Shown here piece after piece: positions 41,204 through 47,072 of a stretch of DNA of 47,072 bases. The translations under genes were made by a program, and so were the position numbers. Numbering within the stretch: position 1 is the first letter of the stretch; each line of letters starts with the position of its first letter. The notes below the pieces were generated by a model. It was not told the origin of the DNA. It searched no databases and worked only from the letters and a program-made list of their open reading frames with translations. The stretch comes from Nocardioides sp. AX2bis (lineage in GTDB: Bacteria > Actinomycetota > Actinomycetes > Propionibacteriales > Nocardioidaceae), in the NCBI RefSeq assembly GCF_902506435.1, contig NZ_LR733215.1:3221597-3268668 (forward strand). The letters are read 5' to 3'.

Positions 41204-41882
41204 ACGGCTCCAGCGTGTAGCCCAGCCCGGGTGACGTCACGAGGTGGCGGGGGTGCGCCGGGTCGTCCTCGAGCTTGCGGCGCAGCTGGGCGGCGTAGAC
41301 GCGCAGGTAGCCCGTCTCGTCCTCGTAACCGGGGCCCCACACCTCGCGCAGGACCTGCTCGCGCGACACCAGCCGGCCCAGGTGGCGGGCCAGCAGCTCC
41401 AGGAACGCCCACTCGGTGGGGGTGAGCCGGACGTCCTCGCCCCGGCGGCTGACCTTCTTCCGGGCGAGGTCGACGACCAGCGCCCCGACCTCGACCCGGG
41501 TCTGCTCGGGCTCGGGCGTGGCGCCGCGGCGGAGCGCGGCACGTAGCCGGGCAAGCAGCTCGTTCATCGCGAAGGGCTTGGTGATGTAGTCGTCGGCCCC
41601 GAGGTCGAGGGCCTCGACCTTGTCCTCGCCGTGCTGGCGCGCCGAGAGCACGACGATGGGCACCTTCGACCAGCCCCGCAGGCCGGCGATCACCTCGGTG
41701 CCGTCCATGTCCGGCAGGCCGAGGTCGAGCAGCACGACGTCGGGGTGGTGGGTCGAGGCCGCCTCGAGCGCGCCGCGACCGTCGCCGGCCACCACGACCT
41801 CCCACCCGTGGGCGCGCAGGTTGATCGCGAGCGCGCGGGCCAGGGCGGGCTCGTCGTCGACGACCAGGACCTTCGCCGTCAT
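41202..41882 (-). CDS. kdpE: Response regulator KdpE
   Basis: OmpR/PhoB-type regulator of 226 aa: receiver domain with acidic pocket (Asp9, Asp10), phospho-acceptor Asp53 in VVLLDLGLPD and conserved Lys in DYITKPF; C-terminal winged helix ending RVYAAQLRRKLEDDPAHPRHLVTSPGLGYTLEP. It activates the kdp operon under potassium limitation or osmotic stress. The ATG overlaps the kdpD TGA (ATGA, 41879-41882), so it is translated with its kinase. Confidence 0.93.
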   Translation of the reverse strand: MTAKVLVVDDEPALARALAINLRAHGWEVVVAGDGRGALEAASTHHPDVVLLDLGLPDMDGTEVIAGLRGWSKVPIVVLSARQHGEDKVEALDLGADDYITKPFAMNELLARLRAALRRGATPEPEQTRVEVGALVVDLARKKVSRRGEDVRLTPTEWAFLELLARHLGRLVSREQVLREVWGPGYEDETGYLRVYAAQLRRKLEDDPAHPRHLVTSPGLGYTLEP

Positions 41883-44371
41883 GCCCCGGCCCCCACACGT
41901 GGCAGCGACAGGACCATGGTCAGTCCGCCGCCGGGCGTGTCCTCGCCGGTCAGGGTGCCGCCGACGGCCTCGGTGAGCCCGCGCGCGACCGCGAGGCCGA
42001 GCCCGAGCCCGCCGGGTGAGGTGTCGTCGAGACGCTGGAAGGGCTCGAACATCCGCTCCTGCTGCGCGGCCGGCACCCCGGGGCCGCGATCGACGACCAG
42101 CACCTCGACGGTGCCCGGCAGCACGTGGGCGAGCACGCGGACCGGCGTCTCCGACGAGTGCCGTACGGCGTTGCCGACCAGGTTCGCGACGACGCGCTCC
42201 AGCAGGCCGGCGTCGGTGCGGACGAACGGCACCCCCTCGTCGACCTCGAGCCGGACCCGGCCCGGGGGGTAGCCCGAGACCGCGAGCGGGAGCACCTCGT
42301 CGAGGCTGCGGTCGGCCAGCCGGGGCCGGACCAGCCCCGACTGGAGCCGGGAGAGGTCGAGCAGGTTGTCGATCAGCCGCTCCAGCTGCTCGGTCGACGA
42401 GGCGACCGCACCGACCAGCTCGGCGCGGTCGGTCTCCCCCAGCGAGCCCGAGACCAACCCGTCGACGGCGGTACGCATGGTCGCCAGCGGCGTGCGGAGG
42501 TCGTGCGAGACCGCCCGCAGCAGCGCCGTGCTGGTGGCGTCGGCCCGCTCCAGCACGGCCGCGCGCTCCTCGCGCCCCCGCAGCCGGCGGTACTCCAGCA
42601 CCAGGCCGGTCTGCACCGCGAACGCCTCCAGCACCCGCCGGTCGCTGGCCCGCAGGGGCTCGCCGCACAGCACGAGCAGGTGGTTCTCGTCGACGTCGAC
42701 GCGGGTGTCGCCCTCCTCGGGCGAGGACGCGCCCGGTCCGCCGGCCGCGGCCACGACCTGCCAGCCGACGCCGGTGCGCTCCAGCAGGGAGACGGCGTCC
42801 TGCCCGAAGGTCTCGCGCAGCCGCTGGACGATGGCCTCGGCGGTGTCCTGCCCGGTGAGCACCGAGCGGGAGAGCGCGCCGACGGTGGCGGCCTCCGTAC
42901 GGGCCCGGACGGCCTCGGCGGAGCGTCGCGACGCCCGGTCGACCACGGTGGCCACGCCCACCGCGACCGCGACGAAAACGAGCAGGGCGACCAGGTTCTG
43001 CGGGTCGGCGATGGTGATCGTGTTCAGCGGCGGGGTGAAGAACCAGTTCATCAGCACGAAGCCGAGCACCGCCGCCACCAGGGCGGGGACCAGCCCGCCG
43101 ACGAGCGCCACCAGCACGGTCAGGGCGAGGAACAGCAGCAGGTCGAGCGGCAGCTGGTCCGGGTCGTGGAAGGCGTCGAGGACCAGGGTGAGCAGGACCG
43201 GCAGGACCACGGCCAGCGCGAGGCCGAGGAGCTGCCGCTGCCGGCTCAGCGGCGAGAGGTACCACCGCGGGCGGCCGGTGCGCGCGCTCTGCTCGTGGGT
43301 GACGAGGTGGACGTCGATGGTGCCGGCGAGCTGGGCGACGCGGTCGCCGGTCGTCCCGGCGAACAGCCGCCGCAGCCGGCCGTGCCGGGAGACGCCGACG
43401 ACCACCATGGTGGCGTTGACGCCGCCCGCGAAGTCGACCACCGCGTGCGAGACGTCCTCGCCGACCACCGAGTGGAAGGTGCCGCCCAGGGAGGCGACCA
43501 GCTGCTGGGCGCGGGCGATCCGGCGGTCCTCGACGGTGGCGATGCCGTCGGTGGCGATGACGTGCACCGCGACCAGCTCCGAGCCGGCCGCCCGCTGCGC
43601 GAGCCGGGCGCCCCGCCGGATGAGGGTCTCGCTCTCCGCGCCGCCGGTCACGGCGACCACGATCCGCTCCTTGGTCGGCCAGGTGCGCGAGATCGAGTGC
43701 GCCCGGCGGTAGTCGCTCAGCGCGTCGTCGACCCGGTCGGCCAGCCACAGCAGCGCCAGCTCGCGCAGGGCGGTCAGGTTGCCGACCCGGAAGTAGGAGG
43801 TCAGCGAGGCGTCGATGTTCTCGGCCTTGTAGACGTTGCCGTGCGCCATCCGTCGGCGCAGGGCGTCGGGGGCCATGTCGACCAGCTGGATCTGGTCGGC
43901 GGTGCGGACCACCTCGTCCGGGACGGTCTCGCGCTGCCGGACCCCGGTGATCCGCTCCACCTCGTCGTTGAGCGACTCCAGGTGCTGGATGTTGACGGTC
44001 GTGATCACGTCGATGCCCGCGGCCCGGATCGCCTCCACGTCCTGGGCGCGCTTCTCGTGGCGGCTGCCCGGGACGTTGGTGTGGGCGAGCTCGTCGACGA
44101 GGACCACCGCCGGCGCGCGGGCGATCACCGCGTCGGTGTCCATCTCGGAGAAGGTCGTCCCGCGGTAGGTCGCCACGGCGCGCGGGACGACCTCCAGCCC
44201 TTCGACCTGGGAGGCGGTCTGCGCCCGACCGTGTGTCTCGACGTAGCCGACCACCACGTCGGTGCCCCGGTCCCGCCGCCGGCGGGCCTCGCCGAGCATG
44301 GCGTACGTCTTGCCCACGCCCGGGGCTGCGCCGAGGTAGACGGTCAGGCGGCCGCGCTGCTCCTCGCTCAC
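41879..44371 (-). CDS. kdpD: Sensor histidine kinase KdpD
   Basis: Potassium/turgor sensor of 830 aa. Domains in order: KdpD N-terminal domain with Walker A GAAPGVGKT (14-22) and Walker B-like VVLVDELAHTN; Usp-like domain (about 245-370); four transmembrane helices (about 395-500); GAF-like region; HisKA with phospho-acceptor His623 in SHDLRTPL; HATPase with DRGPGVP and GGLGLGLAVARGL. The GTG at 44371 is chosen over 44374 because GATACT lies exactly 6 nt upstream. This may be a leaderless secondary promoter giving kdpDE expression independent of kdpABC; kdpC ends 40 nt upstream. Confidence 0.93.
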   Translation of the reverse strand: MSEEQRGRLTVYLGAAPGVGKTYAMLGEARRRRDRGTDVVVGYVETHGRAQTASQVEGLEVVPRAVATYRGTTFSEMDTDAVIARAPAVVLVDELAHTNVPGSRHEKRAQDVEAIRAAGIDVITTVNIQHLESLNDEVERITGVRQRETVPDEVVRTADQIQLVDMAPDALRRRMAHGNVYKAENIDASLTSYFRVGNLTALRELALLWLADRVDDALSDYRRAHSISRTWPTKERIVVAVTGGAESETLIRRGARLAQRAAGSELVAVHVIATDGIATVEDRRIARAQQLVASLGGTFHSVVGEDVSHAVVDFAGGVNATMVVVGVSRHGRLRRLFAGTTGDRVAQLAGTIDVHLVTHEQSARTGRPRWYLSPLSRQRQLLGLALAVVLPVLLTLVLDAFHDPDQLPLDLLLFLALTVLVALVGGLVPALVAAVLGFVLMNWFFTPPLNTITIADPQNLVALLVFVAVAVGVATVVDRASRRSAEAVRARTEAATVGALSRSVLTGQDTAEAIVQRLRETFGQDAVSLLERTGVGWQVVAAAGGPGASSPEEGDTRVDVDENHLLVLCGEPLRASDRRVLEAFAVQTGLVLEYRRLRGREERAAVLERADATSTALLRAVSHDLRTPLATMRTAVDGLVSGSLGETDRAELVGAVASSTEQLERLIDNLLDLSRLQSGLVRPRLADRSLDEVLPLAVSGYPPGRVRLEVDEGVPFVRTDAGLLERVVANLVGNAVRHSSETPVRVLAHVLPGTVEVLVVDRGPGVPAAQQERMFEPFQRLDDTSPGGLGLGLAVARGLTEAVGGTLTGEDTPGGGLTMVLSLPRVGAGA

Positions 44372-44411
44372 CACCCCAGTATCCCGCGACCGTCCCCGCC
44401 CGGCACGGGGC

Positions 44412-45038
44412 TCAGCCGGCGAGGCCACGCACGGCCAGGTTGAGGAGCAGCACGTTGACGCGGGGCTCGCCGAGCACCCCGAAGGTCCGGCCCGAGGTGT
44501 GCTCCGCGACCAGGTCGCGGACCTCCTGCTCCGACAGGCCGGTGGCGGCGGCCACCCGGGGGACCTGGAGCGCGGCGTAGTCCGGCGAGATGTCGGGGTC
44601 GAGCCCGGAGGCCGAGGCCGTCACCGCGTCCGCCGGCACGTCGCCGGGGGCGACCCCCTCGCGCTCGGCGACCTCGGCCTGCCGCTCGGTGATCGCGGCG
44701 ACGAGCTCCGGGCTCTCCGGGCCGTAGTTCGAGCCGTAGGTCGACAGGGTGTCCCAGCCGTCGCCCGCGGCCGAGGGCCGCGGGAAGAACAGCGGGGTGC
44801 CGTCGGCGAGACCGACCACGGCCTGCCCGACCAGGGCGGAGCCGACGGCCTGCGCCGGGTCGGTGGTGCGCTCGCCGTCGGCGGTGACCAGAGACCCGCG
44901 GGCCTGCCAGGGCATCGCGACCGCGGCGACCCCGGTGACCGCCAGCGGGTAGGCGACCCCGAGGAGCAGGGTGGCGGCCAGGAGCAGCCGGAGCCCGGCG
45001 AGGCTCTGGCGGAAGAGGGCGTAGAGGTCGTTCAGCAT
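44412..45038 (-). CDS. kdpC: Potassium-transporting ATPase subunit KdpC
   Basis: Single-pass subunit of 208 aa of the KdpFABC potassium pump. N-terminal transmembrane helix (LRLLLAATLLLGVAYPLAVTG) followed by the conserved extracellular segments VGSALVGQ, FFPRPSAAG, YGSNYGPESPEL, ASASGLDPDISPDYA and VNVLLLNLAVRGL. It starts 7 nt after the kdpB stop and stabilises the KdpA-KdpB complex. Confidence 0.94.
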   Translation of the reverse strand: MLNDLYALFRQSLAGLRLLLAATLLLGVAYPLAVTGVAAVAMPWQARGSLVTADGERTTDPAQAVGSALVGQAVVGLADGTPLFFPRPSAAGDGWDTLSTYGSNYGPESPELVAAITERQAEVAEREGVAPGDVPADAVTASASGLDPDISPDYAALQVPRVAAATGLSEQEVRDLVAEHTSGRTFGVLGEPRVNVLLLNLAVRGLAG

Positions 45039-45045
45039 GGTCGGA

Positions 45046-47072
45046 TCACAGTCCTGGGAGGAGGGAGATGACGAGGTCGAGGAGCTTGATGCCCACGAAC
45101 GGCGCGGCGAGCCCGCCGAGGCCGTACACGAGCAGGTTGCGGCGCAGCAGGTCGGAGGCCGCGGCCGGCCGGTAGGCCACGCCGCGCAGCGCGAGCGGGA
45201 TCAGCGCCACGATGACCAGGGCGTTGAAGACGACCGCGGAGAGGATCGCCGAGCCCGGCGAGGACAGCCGCATCACGTTGAGGACGTCGAGACCGGGGAA
45301 GGCGACGACGAACATCGCCGGCAGGATCGCGAAGTACTTGGCCACGTCGTTGGCCACCGAGAACGTGGTCAGCGCGCCGCGGGTGATGAGCAGCTGCTTG
45401 CCGATCTCGACGACGTCGATGAGCTTGGTGGGGTCGGAGTCGAGGTCGACCATGTTGCCGGCCTCCTTGGCCGCCGAGGTCCCCGTGTTCATCGCGACCC
45501 CGACGTCGGCCTGGGCCAGCGCGGGGGCGTCGTTGGTGCCGTCGCCGCACATCGCGACCATGCGTCCCCCGGCCTGCTCCGTGCGGATCAGGGCCATCTT
45601 GTCCTCGGGCGTGGCCTCCGCAAGGAAGTCGTCGACGCCGGCCTCCTCGGCGATCGCCCGCGCGGTCACGGCGTTGTCCCCGGTGATCATCACCGTGCGG
45701 ATGCCCATGGCCCGCAGCTCCTCGAAGCGGTCCCTGATGCCGTCCTTCACGACGTCCTTGAGGTGGATGACCCCGAGCAGGCGGGCCGGGTCGGTCCCGC
45801 GCTGCTCGGCGACGACCAGCGGGGTGCCGCCGGACGCGCTCACCCGGCCGACGAGGTCGTCGACCTCGGCGGACGTCTCTCCCCCGGAGTCGCGGACCCA
45901 CTGCACGGCCGAGGAGGCGGCGCCCTTGCGGACCCGGCGGCCCTCGGCGTCGAGGCCGCTCATCCGGGTCGTGGCGGAGAACTCCACCATCGTGGCGCCC
46001 GCGGGCACGTCGCGACCCTCCCCGTCCAGGGCCCCGATCAGGGTGACGATGCTGCGGCCCTCCGGGGTCTCGTCGGCCAGCGACGACAGCAGGGCCGCGT
46101 CGACCAGGTCCTCGCGCGGCACCCCGGTCAGCGTGAGCAGCTCGGAGGCCTGCCGGTTGCCGTAGGTGATGGTGCCGGTCTTGTCGAGCAGCAGCACGTC
46201 GACGTCGCCGGCGGCCTCGACGGCCCTCCCGGACATGGCCAGCACGTTGCGCCGTACGAGGCGGTCCATGCCGGCGATGCCGATCGCGGAGAGCAGCGCC
46301 CCGATGGTGGTCGGGATGAGGCAGACCAGCAGCGCGGTCAGCACCAGCACCGACTGCCCGGCGTCGCTGTAGTCGGCCACGAAGTAGAGCGAGCCCACGA
46401 CGGCCACGAAGACGATGGTCAGCGCGGACAGCAGCACGCCGAGCGCGATCTCGTTGGGGGTGCGCTGGCGCTGCGAGCCCTCCACCATCGCGATCATCCG
46501 GTCCACGAAGGACTGGCCGGGGTCGGAGGTGATCCGCACGACGATGCGGTCCGAGAGCACGATCGTGCCGCCGGTGACCGCGGACCGGTCGCCCCCGGAC
46601 TCCCGGATCACCGGGGCCGACTCGCCCGTCACCGCGGACTCGTCGACCGAGGCGACCCCCTCGACGACGTCGCCGTCGCCGGGGATCCGCTCGCCGGCCT
46701 CGACGACGACCAGGTCGCCGGTGCGCAGCGCCGTGGAGGGAACCTCCTCGGTGGCGCCGTCGGGGCGCCGGCGGCGTGCGGTGGTCTCCTCCTGCAGCGC
46801 GCGCAGGCTGGCGGCCTGCGCCTTGCCGCGGCCCTCGGCGACGGACTCGGCGAGGTTGCCGAAGAGCACGGTCAGCCAGAGCCAGACCGTGACCGACCAG
46901 CCCAGCACGCTCGGGTCCAGCACCGACAGCACCGTGGTGAGCGCGGCGCCGGCCTCCACGACGAGCATCACGGGGGTGGCCAGGAGCGCCCGCGGGTCCA
47001 GCTTCCTCAGTGCCCCCGGGAGGGCCTCGAGGAGCTGGGCGGGGGTCAGGATGCTGCTGCTGCGCGTGGGGG
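45046..47072 (-). CDS. kdpB: Potassium-transporting P-type ATPase subunit KdpB (5' end beyond window)
   Basis: Catalytic subunit of the Kdp pump, 674 residues visible. The phosphorylation motif DKTGTIT (Asp codon 46183-46185), actuator motif VTGESAPV, hinge [20 protein letters not shown] and [12 protein letters not shown] are all intact. Coding similarity continues to the window edge ([20 protein letters not shown] before [14 protein letters not shown]), so the GTG at 46971 is internal and only a short N-terminal stretch is missing. kdpA and possibly kdpF are expected just outside. Order kdpB-kdpC-kdpD-kdpE fits an actinobacterial kdp operon. Confidence 0.94.
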   Translation of the reverse strand, partial: PTRSSSILTPAQLLEALPGALRKLDPRALLATPVMLVVEAGAALTTVLSVLDPSVLGWSVTVWLWLTVLFGNLAESVAEGRGKAQAASLRALQEETTARRRRPDGATEEVPSTALRTGDLVVVEAGERIPGDGDVVEGVASVDESAVTGESAPVIRESGGDRSAVTGGTIVLSDRIVVRITSDPGQSFVDRMIAMVEGSQRQRTPNEIALGVLLSALTIVFVAVVGSLYFVADYSDAGQSVLVLTALLVCLIPTTIGALLSAIGIAGMDRLVRRNVLAMSGRAVEAAGDVDVLLLDKTGTITYGNRQASELLTLTGVPREDLVDAALLSSLADETPEGRSIVTLIGALDGEGRDVPAGATMVEFSATTRMSGLDAEGRRVRKGAASSAVQWVRDSGGETSAEVDDLVGRVSASGGTPLVVAEQRGTDPARLLGVIHLKDVVKDGIRDRFEELRAMGIRTVMITGDNAVTARAIAEEAGVDDFLAEATPEDKMALIRTEQAGGRMVAMCGDGTNDAPALAQADVGVAMNTGTSAAKEAGNMVDLDSDPTKLIDVVEIGKQLLITRGALTTFSVANDVAKYFAILPAMFVVAFPGLDVLNVMRLSSPGSAILSAVVFNALVIVALIPLALRGVAYRPAAASDLLRRNLLVYGLGGLAAPFVGIKLLDLVISLLPGL

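Noticed and set aside
45046..47072. Truncated kdpB pseudogene
   Set aside because: All catalytic motifs are intact and coding similarity runs to the window edge; only the window boundary cuts it.
1..47072. Insertion sequences, integrases, prophage genes, tRNA or rRNA genes
   Set aside because: No transposase, recombinase or phage structural motif and no cloverleaf or rRNA-like segment was recognised on reading either strand.

Overview
The window is 47 kb of very GC-rich, gene-dense DNA from an actinobacterium. Strong third-position G/C bias, many GTG starts, frequent 4-base GTGA/ATGA stop-start overlaps and apparently leaderless genes all fit. The gene content (RlmC with four Fe-S cysteines, an AccD3-like fused carboxyltransferase, an ER-type signal peptidase with a LamG substrate, kdpBCDE) suggests a Nocardioides-like member of the Propionibacteriales. 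That placement is inference; no rRNA or tRNA gene is visible. kdpB runs off the right edge, and the left edge is an inverted copy of nearby sequence, so the window looks like a complete draft contig.

Layout. 1-6.4 kb: secreted alpha/beta hydrolase (5' end corrupted), phosphodiester glycosidase, lipoprotein, Mug-type DNA glycosylase, DSP-like phosphatase, quinone oxidoreductase. 6.4-12.8 kb: zinc-ribbon/winged-helix protein, aldo/keto reductase, MarR regulator divergent from a phosphotransferase, a palindromic repeat cluster, RlmC, metallo-beta-lactamase-fold protein, VOC protein. 12.8-16 kb: DksA/TraR-like protein and a three-gene beta-lactamase locus: LysR regulator plus cytoplasmic SxxK protein, divergent from an exported class A beta-lactamase, laid out like blaA-blaB/blaL of Streptomyces cacaoi. 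16-20.7 kb: metallophosphoesterase operon, TfoX-like protein, hydrolase, acetyltransferase. 20.8-26.6 kb: TauE/SafE permease and a GntR regulator divergent from a MatC-type carrier, a CaiB/BaiF CoA-transferase and a fused AccD-AccA-like carboxyltransferase, probably a dicarboxylate (malonate-like) catabolic unit. 26.7-36.6 kb: SGNH hydrolase, ADP-ribosylglycohydrolase, large secreted protein, VapBC-type pair, DUF4262-like protein, degenerate stretch, Rossmann-like protein, membrane protein, LysR regulator. 36.7-41.2 kb: truncated maleylacetate reductase ending in a 50-bp perfect foldback, signal peptidase/LamG pair, BKACE enzyme, small secreted protein. 41.2-47 kb: kdpE, kdpD, kdpC and kdpB (high-affinity potassium uptake), read right to left.

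Two perfect inverted duplications (1-199 with 508-706; 37601-37650 with 37665-37714) copy coding sequence onto itself and break the reading of the genes they touch. They are most simply explained as amplification or assembly chimeras. Gene order across 37.66-37.73 kb and the first 200 bases should therefore be treated with caution.

The most interesting biological signals are the complete blaAB-like induction module with a visible T-N11-A operator, the carrier/CoA-transferase/carboxyltransferase operon with its 35-bp symmetrical operator, a family of interspersed palindromes mostly at convergent gene ends, and the many genes with a -10-like hexamer about 6 nt before the start codon.
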